Origin: Pleomorphomonas oryzae DSM 16300
GTDB lineage: Bacteria; Pseudomonadota; Alphaproteobacteria; Rhizobiales; Pleomorphomonadaceae
DNA length: 64,000 nt
Direction of reading: 5' to 3'
Assembly: GCF_000422965.1 (NCBI RefSeq)
Contig: NZ_AUHB01000001.1
Location: 62,001-126,000, forward strand
Below the pieces are notes generated by a model. The model was not told where the DNA came from, searched no databases, and worked only from the letters and a program-made list of their open reading frames with translations. Made by a program: the position numbers and the translations under genes. This document shows, piece after piece, positions 1 to 8,097 of this stretch (positions within the stretch are counted from its first letter, which is position 1; the number at the start of each line of letters is the position of its first letter).

Positions 1-579
1 GAAGTGGATGGCCTCGGCGAGGCCCTGCACGACACCGGCGATGCAGATCTGATTGACCATCTTGGCGAGCTGTCCAGAGCCCGATGGTCCCAGATGCACG
101 ATCATCTTCGCGTAGGCGTTCATCACGGGCTCAGCCGCGGCAAAGCTCTTGTCGTTGCCGCCGACCATGATGGTCAGCGCGCCATTCTCGGCACCCGCCT
201 GGCCGCCGGACACCGGCGCGTCGAGAAAATCGAGGCCGAGGGTGACAGCCTTTTCCTGAAGTTCCCGGGCAACGCCAGCCGAGGCGGTGGTGTGATCCAC
301 AAAGATGGCGCCCTTCTTCATGCCGGCAAAGGCACCGTCAGGACCGAGCACGACGGAGCGAAGATCGTCGTCGTTGCCGACGCAGGCGAACACCAAATCG
401 GCCCCTGCCGCCGCCTCGCGCGGCGTCGGCGCGGCGCGTCCGCCGAACGCGTTCACCCAGGCGTCCGCCTTGGCGCCGGTCCGATTGTAAACCGTTACCT
501 CATGGCCACCTCGCGTCCGGAGGTGACCGGCCATCGGGTAGCCCATCACACCGAGCCCGAGAAATACGACCTTTGCCAT
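1..579 (-). CDS. NAD(P)-dependent oxidoreductase, 3-hydroxyisobutyrate dehydrogenase family (partial)
   Basis: The first 193 codons of a beta-hydroxyacid dehydrogenase; the C-terminus lies beyond the left edge of the window. The start codon is followed by a Rossmann glycine motif (GLGVMGYPMAGHL, residues about 8-20), then the family substrate signature DAPVSGG and, near the cut, GSGQLAKMVNQ, whose lysine is the conserved catalytic residue. Family members oxidise 3-hydroxyisobutyrate, tartronate semialdehyde or related short hydroxyacids in the cytosol with NAD(P). Which substrate applies here cannot be read from this part. Two ATGs follow each other; the second (579) has GAGG at a better distance (6 nt) than the first (582). 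Confidence 0.9.
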   Translation of the reverse strand, partial: MAKVVFLGLGVMGYPMAGHLRTRGGHEVTVYNRTGAKADAWVNAFGGRAAPTPREAAAGADLVFACVGNDDDLRSVVLGPDGAFAGMKKGAIFVDHTTASAGVARELQEKAVTLGLDFLDAPVSGGQAGAENGALTIMVGGNDKSFAAAEPVMNAYAKMIVHLGPSGSGQLAKMVNQICIAGVVQGLAEAIHF

Positions 580-753
580 CATGAACCTCATCTATCCATT
601 TGCAGTGTTTTCGCTTATTGTTGCAGACGCTTGTCCCTGTCGCGTCTATCAAAAGACGCGGTGGCGAACCAGATGGCGGCGATGCCGCGGCGCGAGGAAC
701 CCTTTTGCCGCTGATGCGTTGAAGTCACCGACAGGACCAGATTGGAGGCAGTC

Positions 754-1029
754 ATGAAAGTTCTCGCAGTTGCAGCCACCGTGGTGGCACTCAGCCTCGG
801 CGCTTGCGCCAACCAGACGCCCACTCAGCAGCGTGTGACCACCGGTGCGGCCATTGGCGCGCTGGGCGGCGCAGCGGTCGGTGCCATTGCCGGCGGCGGC
901 AAGGGTGCTCTGATCGGCACGGCCGTCGGTGGCATCGGCGGAGCGGCGGTTGCCGGTATGACCGCACCGCGCGAAGACTGCATCGCCTACGACCGTTACG
1001 GCCGCCCCTATCGTACCGCCTGCCGCTGA
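754..1029 (+). CDS. Small glycine-zipper lipoprotein
   Basis: A 91-residue secreted protein. The N-terminus is a lipoprotein signal with a lipobox ending LGAC at residues about 15-18, so the mature protein should be lipid-anchored. The middle is a run of Gly/Ala with GxxxG spacing (AIGALGGAAVGAIAGG and similar), the glycine-zipper pattern of YMGG/17-kDa-antigen-like outer-membrane lipoproteins. The end (DRYGRPYRTACR) is polar. ATG 754 is preceded by GGAGG at 744-748; a TTG at 742 in the same frame overlaps that site and is rejected. It is monocistronic with a terminator just behind it. The function is unknown; envelope stability is the usual inference. Confidence 0.85.
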   Translation: MKVLAVAATVVALSLGACANQTPTQQRVTTGAAIGALGGAAVGAIAGGGKGALIGTAVGGIGGAAVAGMTAPREDCIAYDRYGRPYRTACR

Positions 1030-1062
1030 TAGCGTCGGCGCGGCTTTCTCAGCCGTACTTTC

Positions 1063-1100
1063 AAGGCCCGGAGCACCCCGCTCCGGGCCTTGTTGTTTTT
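1063..1100 (+). terminator. Rho-independent terminator of the lipoprotein gene
   Basis: A perfect 12-bp stem (AAGGCCCGGAGC at 1063-1074 with its complement at 1080-1091), a 5-nt loop and a T-rich tail to 1100. It also lies just beyond the stop of the opposite-strand permease gene and may serve both directions. Confidence 0.9.
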
Positions 1101-1154
1101 CAGAATGGCGGGCCGGGTAAATCCGGGCCACCGCTCTGGGTTTCGCCTATGCAT

Positions 1155-1982
1155 CTAGCGCCGAAGGTGACGCGTCAGCCGGCGCTCCATCATCTCCCAA
1201 AGACGCCGCAGCACCTCCACCGTGATCAGATAGATCACGGCAGCCCAGATGTAGATCTGCAGGTCGTAGGTCTTGGAAAAGGCGTATCGGGTCTGCCCCA
1301 TCAGATCGAGGACCGTGATGATCGAGGCGATGGCCGACGCCTTGATCATCAGAATCACCTCGTTGCCATAGGGCCTCAACGCGGTGATCAGCGCCTGCGG
1401 CAGGATGATCTTGCGCATGGTGATGAAAGGTCGGAGGCCGAGCGACTCGGCAGCCTGCCACTGGCCCGAGGACACGGAACGAATGGCGCCGGCGAGAATC
1501 TCCGCCTGATAGGCGGCCGTATTGAGCGAGAAGGTGAGCACGGCGCAGAAATAGGCGTCGCGGAAGAACATCCAGAGTCCCACAGCCTTCAGCGCATCGG
1601 TGAACTGTCCGGCACCGTAGTAGACCAGGAAAGTCTGGGCCAGGAGCGGCGTGCCGCGGAAGAAATAGGAATAACCGAAGGCTATGCCACCGATGATCGG
1701 ATTGTGCGACAGACGCCCGAGGGCCACCGGAATCGAGATCAACGCACCGAGCAGGATGGACAGCACCACGAGGTGCAGCGTCACCCAGATGCCGTTCAGG
1801 ATTCGCGGGCCGTATTTGGCGATCTCTTCAGGATCATAGCCGACCACCAGCATGTAGATGATGGAAAGGCCGAGCAAGGCCCAGAGTGCCATCAGCAAGA
1901 GGCCGGCGACGCGGGCGCCGGTCCAGCGTCGGCGGGCAGCGGCGGGCGGGCGCTCGGTCGAAGGAGCGTCGACGTAGGTCAT
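1155..1982 (-). CDS. Polar amino-acid ABC transporter permease (HisM/ArtM type)
   Basis: A 275-residue inner-membrane permease of the His/Glu/Gln/Arg/opine family. About five hydrophobic segments follow a basic N-terminus. The EAA loop, which docks the ATPase, reads EAAESLGLR-type (QAAESLGLRPFITMRKIILPQ). The start MTYVDAPS was chosen because its ATG overlaps the stop of the preceding permease gene as ATGA, typical of translational coupling. It pairs with the next permease as a heterodimer. The last gene of the set, it ends close to the convergent lipoprotein terminator. No ATPase gene follows, so the transporter must borrow one from elsewhere. Confidence 0.92.
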   Translation of the reverse strand: MTYVDAPSTERPPAAARRRWTGARVAGLLLMALWALLGLSIIYMLVVGYDPEEIAKYGPRILNGIWVTLHLVVLSILLGALISIPVALGRLSHNPIIGGIAFGYSYFFRGTPLLAQTFLVYYGAGQFTDALKAVGLWMFFRDAYFCAVLTFSLNTAAYQAEILAGAIRSVSSGQWQAAESLGLRPFITMRKIILPQALITALRPYGNEVILMIKASAIASIITVLDLMGQTRYAFSKTYDLQIYIWAAVIYLITVEVLRRLWEMMERRLTRHLRR

Positions 1983-2692
1983 CAGTGCCCTCCCTGTCCA
2001 CGCTCGGCCCAGGCCGATACGCGCCGCAGTCCGAAGGAGGAGATGATCGACATGATGAGATAGAGCGAGCAGGCCACGAAGAAGAAGAAGAACGCCTGCT
2101 TGGTGACGCCGACGGCGATGTTGGTGTTCCTGAGGAGATCGGTGAGGCCGATCACCGACACCAGCGAGGTATCCTTCAGAAGGTTGAGCCACAGGTTGGA
2201 AAGACCGGGCAGGGCCAGCCGGATGAGCTGCGGCAGGATCACCAGCAGCATGGTACGGGAGCGTGACAGGCCAAGCGCATAGGCGCCTTCATACTGACCA
2301 AGGGTAATGCCCCTGAAGGCCGACAAAAACACCTCGCTGGCATAGGACGAGAAGACCAGCGCCAGCGCGATCATGCCGGCAAGGTAGCTGTTGACCTCGA
2401 AGGCATGCCCGAACAGCAGGCGCCAGAGCGCCGACATGGCCATCTGGCCGCCGTAGTAGATGAGGAACAGCGTCAGAAGTTCCGGCAGGCCGCGAAAAAT
2501 CGTCGTGTAAACGTGAGCAGCGTTGCGCAGCAGCGGTTCGGTGGAGTTTTTCGCGACGGCAATCAGAAAGCCGATCAGCAGCCCCAGCGGTAGTGTGGCG
2601 AGTGCCAGCGTCACCGTCACCACGACGCCGTTCGCCAGTTCATCACCCCAGCCGCTGTCGCCAAAGGACAGCAGTTCCATGTAATTGGCCAT
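1982..2692 (-). CDS. Polar amino-acid ABC transporter permease (HisQ/ArtQ type)
   Basis: A 236-residue permease of the same family as its downstream partner. It has five or so membrane spans and an EAA-type loop (EGAYALGLSRSRTMLLVILPQ). MANYMELLS at 2692 is the likely start: AGGGGGAG lies about 9 nt upstream, whereas the frame open further upstream looks non-coding. Its stop codon overlaps the start of the next permease by one base. It lies about 150 nt behind the binding-protein gene, a common arrangement in which the periplasmic protein is made in excess. Confidence 0.92.
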   Translation of the reverse strand: MANYMELLSFGDSGWGDELANGVVVTVTLALATLPLGLLIGFLIAVAKNSTEPLLRNAAHVYTTIFRGLPELLTLFLIYYGGQMAMSALWRLLFGHAFEVNSYLAGMIALALVFSSYASEVFLSAFRGITLGQYEGAYALGLSRSRTMLLVILPQLIRLALPGLSNLWLNLLKDTSLVSVIGLTDLLRNTNIAVGVTKQAFFFFFVACSLYLIMSIISSFGLRRVSAWAERGQGGH

Positions 2693-2843
2693 CCGGCCGG
2701 TCTCCCCCTGCCCACACCTTGTGGCGACGGCATTTTGCCATTCGCCAGCCCACGTTGGCGCGGCTTTACTTGCAACAAGCGCGGGCCTGCTTTCAATAAG
2801 CAAAACCCGCGCCGTATCAATTCGTTGCTTTCAGCACCCCGGC

Positions 2844-3623
2844 TCAGCCGCCGTAGACGTCGAAGTCGAAGTACTTCTTGTTGATCTCCTGGTACTTGCC
2901 GTTGGCGCGGATCGCCTTGATCGCCGCCGAGAACATGTCACGCAGGTCGGTGTCTTCCTTGCGAACGCCGATGCCAGCGCCCACGCCGTGGATTTCGGGA
3001 ACCGGGGTTATCGTGCCGACCACCTTGCAGCAGGCGCCAGCGTCGGTCTTCAGCCACTGGGACAGGACAACGATGTCGTCATTGACGGCATCGAGGCGGC
3101 CGTTGGCGAGATCCAGCTTGTATTCGTCGGCGGTCGGATAGGTCTTGAGCTCACTCTTGGTCAGCTTCTTCTCGACGTAGTCGGCGTGCATGGTCGAAAC
3201 CTGCGCGCCGACCGTCTTGCCAGCCAGATCATCCGCAGTGACGCCCTTGATATCGCTATCCTTCGGCACGACGATGGCCGGCGGCGTGTTGTAATACTTC
3301 TCGGAGAAGTCGATGACCTTCTTGCGCTCCGGCGTGATCGACATGGAGGCGATGATGGCATCGAACTTGCCGGCGAGCAGCGCCGGGATCATGCCGTCCC
3401 AGTCCTGGGCGACAATCTGGCATTCCACCTTCATCTGATCGCAAAGGGCGAGCGCGATATCGACGTCGAAGCCCTTCATCTTGCCATCGGTGTCGACATA
3501 GTTGAACGGCGGATAGGCACCCTCGGTGGCGATGACCACCTTCTTCCATTCCTTGGCCGCAGCGCCGCCGAGCGACAGCGCCAGCAAGGCGGCGGCGGTG
3601 ACGAGTGTCTTGGCAAACTTCAT
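2844..3623 (-). CDS. Periplasmic amino-acid binding protein (Lys/Arg/Orn/His type)
   Basis: A 259-residue family-3 solute-binding protein. It begins with a cleavable signal peptide (cleavage near ALSLGGAAA-KEW, residue about 23). The mature part starts with the family pattern EGAYPPFNYVDTDGKMKGFDVDIA and contains DWDGMIPALLAGKFDAI and the Arg that binds the ligand carboxylate (SITPERKK). These point to a basic or polar amino acid as ligand. The exact ligand (arginine, ornithine, octopine-like) is inferred only. It is the first gene of the uptake set with the two permeases downstream. The short linker to the permeases contains no strong terminator. Confidence 0.92.
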   Translation of the reverse strand: MKFAKTLVTAAALLALSLGGAAAKEWKKVVIATEGAYPPFNYVDTDGKMKGFDVDIALALCDQMKVECQIVAQDWDGMIPALLAGKFDAIIASMSITPERKKVIDFSEKYYNTPPAIVVPKDSDIKGVTADDLAGKTVGAQVSTMHADYVEKKLTKSELKTYPTADEYKLDLANGRLDAVNDDIVVLSQWLKTDAGACCKVVGTITPVPEIHGVGAGIGVRKEDTDLRDMFSAAIKAIRANGKYQEINKKYFDFDVYGG

Positions 3624-3907
3624 GATTATCCCCTCTGAACCTATTTGACCGACCGTCGCACCCGACGCGAACCAATCGTCCGTGACGATTGCCGCGGCCG
3701 ATCGGCGGCCCCCTGTTCGTTTTCGGCGCAGCCGTCGGAGGAGTTGGTATCCCTCGTTGGACCGGCTGGCCGTGCGAACCCTTCGGCGAACCGACGCACT
3801 GCCTAATCCTTGTGCTGACGCCGATCCGCCCGCATCTTCATCTCATTCCGCGATCGGATGCAACGGGGACATTATTTGGCCGGTCCGGATTCTGCATGCC
3901 GGGATGA

Positions 3908-4534
3908 TCACGGACGACCGGCGCCGATCAGAGCGGCGGCTTTATCGAGGTCATCGGGCGTGTTGATGTTGAAGAAGGGATCGACCATTGCCTCTCCGAC
4001 GGGGATCGGAGCGAAGGCGACGCTTGCCGTCCGTTGGCTCGCGAGGAACGCCCCCACCCGCCGATCCGTTCCACCGGCGAGGAAGGCCGCAAGACGCGGC
4101 GCGACTGACAGCGGCCACAGCGTACAGAGCGGCGCCCTCCCCTCGGGCCCCTCGGCAACGACGATGGTATCCGAACCGTCGATGACCGCCGCGAGTCGGT
4201 GAGCCAACTCGGCAGGCAGAAACGGCAGATCGACCGGCACCGTCAACAGATGGGTGGGCGGAGGCGACAGGGTCGACGCATGGAGAAGACCGGCAAGAAC
4301 ACCGGCAAGCGGCCCCTCGAAGGTGGGCGCTTCGTCGCGGACCACGCTCAGACCCGGCACCGGCATATCGATATCCGGCGGCAAGTTGACCGCGAGGTCA
4401 CCGACCTGCGGCGCGAGCGCGGCCATGGCCCGCTCAAGCAATGTCAGGCCGGCCAGCTCGACGAGCGCCTTGGGCGTTCCGCCCATCCGGCTCGAACGTC
4501 CCCCGGCAAGAATGAGGCCCGCGCATTTCGTCAT
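3908..4534 (-). CDS. mobA: Molybdenum cofactor guanylyltransferase MobA
   Basis: Transfers GMP from GTP to molybdopterin to make the MGD cofactor of DMSO-reductase-family enzymes. The start of the protein carries the nucleotide-binding signature LILAGGRSSRMGG followed by the conserved lysine (TPKAL), and the middle has the metal-binding DLPFLP. The length of 208 residues is normal. The start is uncertain: ATG 4534 (MTKCAGL) gives the usual MobA N-terminus, while ATG 4552 adds six residues. Neither has a good ribosome-binding site. It is alone, without mobB, and is transcribed away from mrp. Confidence 0.9.
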   Translation of the reverse strand: MTKCAGLILAGGRSSRMGGTPKALVELAGLTLLERAMAALAPQVGDLAVNLPPDIDMPVPGLSVVRDEAPTFEGPLAGVLAGLLHASTLSPPPTHLLTVPVDLPFLPAELAHRLAAVIDGSDTIVVAEGPEGRAPLCTLWPLSVAPRLAAFLAGGTDRRVGAFLASQRTASVAFAPIPVGEAMVDPFFNINTPDDLDKAAALIGAGRP

Positions 4535-4666
4535 GGCAGGAGTGAACGGCATCTCAGAGAACCGAACAAGCCCCAACGAGTCGGCCGCATGATTGCCCTG
4601 CCGCAAATTCACTCCCGGTCGCTCGTATTATGGATTAGGTAGAGAAAAAGCCAATCGGAGCACGCC

Positions 4667-5782
4667 ATGCCAAGCCTCAAGGATCAGGTCGCCGCCGCCC
4701 TCAGCAAGATCACCATGCCCGGCACCGGCAAGGACATCGTCGCCGCCGGCGCCGTGTCGGACATCTATGAGAAGGATGGCAAGGTGATGCTGTCGATCTC
4801 GGTGCCCGCCGACAAGGCCCAGCGATTCGAGCCGATCCGCGCGGCGGCGGAAGCGGCGATCAAATCCATCCCCGGCGTTACCAAGGCGACGGTGGCACTT
4901 ACCGCCGAGGTAGCTCCGGGCAGTGCGCCCAAGGCGGCACCTGCCGCACATGGTCACAGTCATGCCATGCCGGCGAAGAATGGCATTCCCGGCGTCAAGT
5001 CGATCATCGCCGTGGCCTCCGGCAAGGGCGGCGTCGGCAAATCGACGACGGCCGTCAACTTCGCCCTCGCCCTTGCGGCACGCGGCCTCAAGGTCGGCAT
5101 CCTCGACGCAGACATCTACGGCCCGTCCGTGCCGCGCCTGATGGGCCTGTCCGGCGAGAAGCCGGAGGTGAACGAGGACCGCACGCTGGTGCCGCTCGAG
5201 AATTTCGGCCTCAAGGTGATGTCGATCGGGTTCCTCGTCGAGGAAGAGACGCCGATGATCTGGCGGGCGCCGATGGCAGTCTCCGCCCTGACGCAGATGC
5301 TGCGCGAAAGCGCCTGGGGCGAGCTCGACGCTCTGGTCGTCGACATGCCGCCCGGTACCGGCGACGTGCAGCTCACCATGGCGCAGCAGGTGCCGCTCAC
5401 CGGCGCCGTCATCGTCTCGACGCCGCAGGACCTGGCGCTCATGGATGCGCGGCGCGGCGTCGCCATGTTCCAGAAGGTCGAGGTGCCCGTCCTCGGCATC
5501 GTCGAGAACATGGCCTACTTCGTCTGCCCCAATTGCGGCACCCATCACGACATCTTCGGCCATGGCGGCGCGGCGCAGGAAGCCCGCCGCATTGGCGTGC
5601 CCTTCCTCGGCGAAGTGCCGCTGGAGATGAAGATTCGCGAGACGTCCGACGCCGGCCTGCCGGTGGTGGCCACCGAGCCGAACGGCCCGCACGCGGAGTC
5701 TTACCTCGCGATCGCCGGTCGTGTTCTCGACACGCTGGCCGGCAAGCCGGAACGGGCGGCGCCGCGCATCGTCATCGAGTGA
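4667..5782 (+). CDS. mrp: Mrp/ApbC-type iron-sulfur cluster carrier ATPase
   Basis: A 371-residue P-loop protein that carries and delivers Fe-S clusters to apoproteins. The N-terminal 90 residues are a MIP18/DUF59 domain. A His-rich linker (AHGHSHAM) follows, then the deviant Walker A GKGGVGKST (near residue 120) of the Mrp/NBP35 family. The dimer-bridging cluster ligands are the CPNC at about residues 287-290, within YFVCPNCGTHHDIFG. Length and domain order are standard for alphaproteobacterial Mrp. The start has GGAG 6 nt upstream. It is a single gene with its own terminator. Confidence 0.95.
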   Translation: MPSLKDQVAAALSKITMPGTGKDIVAAGAVSDIYEKDGKVMLSISVPADKAQRFEPIRAAAEAAIKSIPGVTKATVALTAEVAPGSAPKAAPAAHGHSHAMPAKNGIPGVKSIIAVASGKGGVGKSTTAVNFALALAARGLKVGILDADIYGPSVPRLMGLSGEKPEVNEDRTLVPLENFGLKVMSIGFLVEEETPMIWRAPMAVSALTQMLRESAWGELDALVVDMPPGTGDVQLTMAQQVPLTGAVIVSTPQDLALMDARRGVAMFQKVEVPVLGIVENMAYFVCPNCGTHHDIFGHGGAAQEARRIGVPFLGEVPLEMKIRETSDAGLPVVATEPNGPHAESYLAIAGRVLDTLAGKPERAAPRIVIE

Positions 5783-5807
5783 GGTCTGCCGGAAATCTCG
5801 GCATCGG

Positions 5808-5846
5808 GGGCGCTTCCGTTGATCGGCGGAAGCGCCCTTTCCTTTT
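5808..5846 (+). terminator. Rho-independent terminator behind mrp
   Basis: An 11-bp perfect stem (GGGCGCTTCCG at 5808-5818 and its complement at 5827-5837), an 8-nt loop and a T-rich tail (TTTCCTTTT). It lies between convergent genes. Confidence 0.9.
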
Positions 5847-5855
5847 GCTGGGGCG

Positions 5856-6755
5856 CTAGACGCCGGGCTCGGAGCGGGTCACCAGGTTCTGGTGCCGGAC
5901 CCGCTCGCGATAGAAGATGTAGATGCCGGAGCCGACGACGACGGCGATGCCGAGTAGCGTCACGATATCAGGCACATCGCCCCAGATGACCCAGCCGAGA
6001 AGAATGGCGAAGGGGATGGTGGAATAGCGAAACTGGGCGACCAGCGAGATGTCGCCATGCCGCATGGCGTCGATCGAGAACTGGACGCCGAAGATGCAGC
6101 TGAGGCCAGCGACGACGATCAGGCCGAACTGCATCATGGTCATCGGCATCCACACCTCGGTTGCCGACAAAAGACCGCAGGCGACCGTCACCATCACCTG
6201 GGTAACCAGCGTCACCACCGCCGAGTTGGTGGCCGGTGCGATGAAGCGCGTCGAGAGTTCGCGGATCGTCACAAGTCCAACAGACGCCAGAGGCAGCAGA
6301 GCCCAGCTGTTGAAGCCATCAGGCCCGGGCCGGACGACGATCAGGATGCCCAGGAAGCCCACCGCGACCGACATCCAGCGCCGCCAGCCAACGACCTCAC
6401 CCAGGACGAAGGCTCCGGCCGCCGTGATAGCAAGAGGCGCTCCTTGCGAGATGGCCGACGCGTTGGCGATTGGTAGGTGCACCAGGCCGGAGAGATAAAC
6501 GACGGTGGCAAAGCCCTCGCAGATCGAGCGCATCACCACGAACCGCGAGGTTTGCGGCAGCACGCTCGGCAGAAGGCCCATCTTCCAGACCACGACGATC
6601 ACCACCACCGTCGCGATGAGCGACCGGATGAACAGGATCTCCCCGATCGGCAGATCGTCGGCCACGGCTTTGACAATGGTGTCGTTGACGAGAAAGAACA
6701 GGCAACAGAGCAGCATCGCCACGATGCCGCGCAGCGTCTCGCGGAAATCAGTCAT
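5856..6755 (-). CDS. DMT-superfamily (EamA) transporter
   Basis: A 299-residue membrane protein with about ten hydrophobic segments arranged as two EamA repeats. The first runs from LRGIVAMLLCCLFFLVND, and the second from about residue 155. The family exports or exchanges metabolites such as amino acids or carnitine-like compounds; the substrate cannot be read here. The chosen start MTDFRETL gives a normal-length protein; an in-frame ATG 51 nt upstream would add an arginine-rich tail and has no ribosome-binding site. It lies 119 nt behind the acuI-like gene on the same strand and may share its transcript. Confidence 0.88.
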   Translation of the reverse strand: MTDFRETLRGIVAMLLCCLFFLVNDTIVKAVADDLPIGEILFIRSLIATVVVIVVVWKMGLLPSVLPQTSRFVVMRSICEGFATVVYLSGLVHLPIANASAISQGAPLAITAAGAFVLGEVVGWRRWMSVAVGFLGILIVVRPGPDGFNSWALLPLASVGLVTIRELSTRFIAPATNSAVVTLVTQVMVTVACGLLSATEVWMPMTMMQFGLIVVAGLSCIFGVQFSIDAMRHGDISLVAQFRYSTIPFAILLGWVIWGDVPDIVTLLGIAVVVGSGIYIFYRERVRHQNLVTRSEPGV

Positions 6756-6874
6756 GAAATGGGATTTGCCTTCGAAGCGGTCGAACTGACGCGCACTATG
6801 CTGCATGGAACGATTCACGGCAAGCGACGAACCTATGCCCGCCTCGCTCCCCTGCCCCTCCCCGGCCGCCAATC

Positions 6875-7867
6875 CTAATCGCCAATCGCCACTACCGTCC
6901 GTCCAGCGACGGCGCCGTCGACGATCCGTCGGCCAGCCTCGATGGCATCCGCGAGCTCGATCACACGCGTCATGGCGGCAAGGCGATGACGATCGACCGT
7001 TGCGGCGAGATGGTTCCAGATCGCTTCGCGTCGGGCGGTCGGCACGCGGACGCTGTCGACGCCAATCAGGCTGACGCCGCGCAGAATGAAGGGCGCGACG
7101 CTCGTTGGCAGATCCATGCCGGCGGCGTTGCCGCAGGCGATGGCCGCGCCGCCCGGTTTCAGCATCGACAGCACATGCGCCAGAATCGTCGACCCGACCA
7201 TGTCGAAGGCGGCAGCCCAGCGCTCGCGGGCCAGCGGCTTTGCCGGCCCGGCAAACAGGTCGCGGCCGATCACCTCGGCGGCGCCCAGCTGCCGCAAGCG
7301 GTCGGCCTCTTCCGGCCGCCCGGTGACCGCCGTGACGCTCCACCCCTCACGGGCGAGCAGCATCACCGCCATCGAGCCGACGCCGCCGGCGGCACCGGTC
7401 ACCACGACCGAACCATCGGCCGGGGTCACGCCATGGCGCTTCAACCTGTCGAGCCCTTCGGCCACGGTGACGCCGGCCGTGCCGAGCGCCATCGCTTCCA
7501 TCGGCGACAGCGTCGCGGGGCGGTGCACCAGCCAATCGCCTGATACCCGCATCCGCTGGCTCCAGGCACCGAGATGGGTTTCGCCGACACCCCAGCCGGT
7601 CAGAATCACCTCGTCGCCGGCCCGCCAGCGGGGATCTTGAGACGCAATCACGCTGGCGGCGGCGTCGACGCCCGGCACCATCGGCCAGCGACGCACCACC
7701 GGCAGGCGACCGGTCACCGCCAGTCCATCCTTGTAGTTCACCGCCGAGGCGCGGACGGCGAGGGTGACCTCACCCTCCATGAGATCCGAGTTGGAAAGAC
7801 GGGTGAGTTGCGCGCGGGTCTTTCCGTCTTGGTCTTGCTCGAGCAGCACCGCGGCGAAGTCCGTCAT
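6875..7867 (-). CDS. acuI: Acrylyl-CoA reductase AcuI/YhdH-type quinone oxidoreductase
   Basis: A 330-residue zinc-free medium-chain dehydrogenase. It begins MTDFAAVLLEQDQDGK, the characteristic YhdH/AcuI opening. It then has GLAVTGRLPVVRRWPMVPGVDAA and the NADPH-binding VTGAAGGVGSMAVMLL at about residue 155. AcuI reduces toxic acryloyl-CoA to propionyl-CoA with NADPH. Whether this member acts on acryloyl-CoA is inferred from overall resemblance. AAGGAGAG sits 6 nt upstream of the chosen ATG. It faces away from the divergent SleB gene. Confidence 0.85.
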   Translation of the reverse strand: MTDFAAVLLEQDQDGKTRAQLTRLSNSDLMEGEVTLAVRASAVNYKDGLAVTGRLPVVRRWPMVPGVDAAASVIASQDPRWRAGDEVILTGWGVGETHLGAWSQRMRVSGDWLVHRPATLSPMEAMALGTAGVTVAEGLDRLKRHGVTPADGSVVVTGAAGGVGSMAVMLLAREGWSVTAVTGRPEEADRLRQLGAAEVIGRDLFAGPAKPLARERWAAAFDMVGSTILAHVLSMLKPGGAAIACGNAAGMDLPTSVAPFILRGVSLIGVDSVRVPTARREAIWNHLAATVDRHRLAAMTRVIELADAIEAGRRIVDGAVAGRTVVAIGD

Positions 7868-8097
7868 CGTCTCTCCTTCCGTCTCTTGTCCTAACCCGTT
7901 TACCACGATGATCTATCTGCCAGCACCTTCATATTGCTGGCAGATCGGCGTTTTTCGCGGAAAACGGCCAAGCAAGGCCTTCGTGGCAACCGGTATTAAC
8001 GGCTTTTCAAGGTTAATCGGGCAGCCTCCGGAGAGGGAGCAGTTTTGTTTCCGTCATCGTTCGTCTCAGTCCTGTTCCCGCCGGAGATCGTCAGTCC

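Noticed and set aside
804-2063. A 419-codon open frame on the plus strand
   Set aside because: It runs antisense through a clear ABC permease gene and begins inside the lipoprotein gene; its product is Arg/His-rich and low in complexity, a GC-rich shadow frame.
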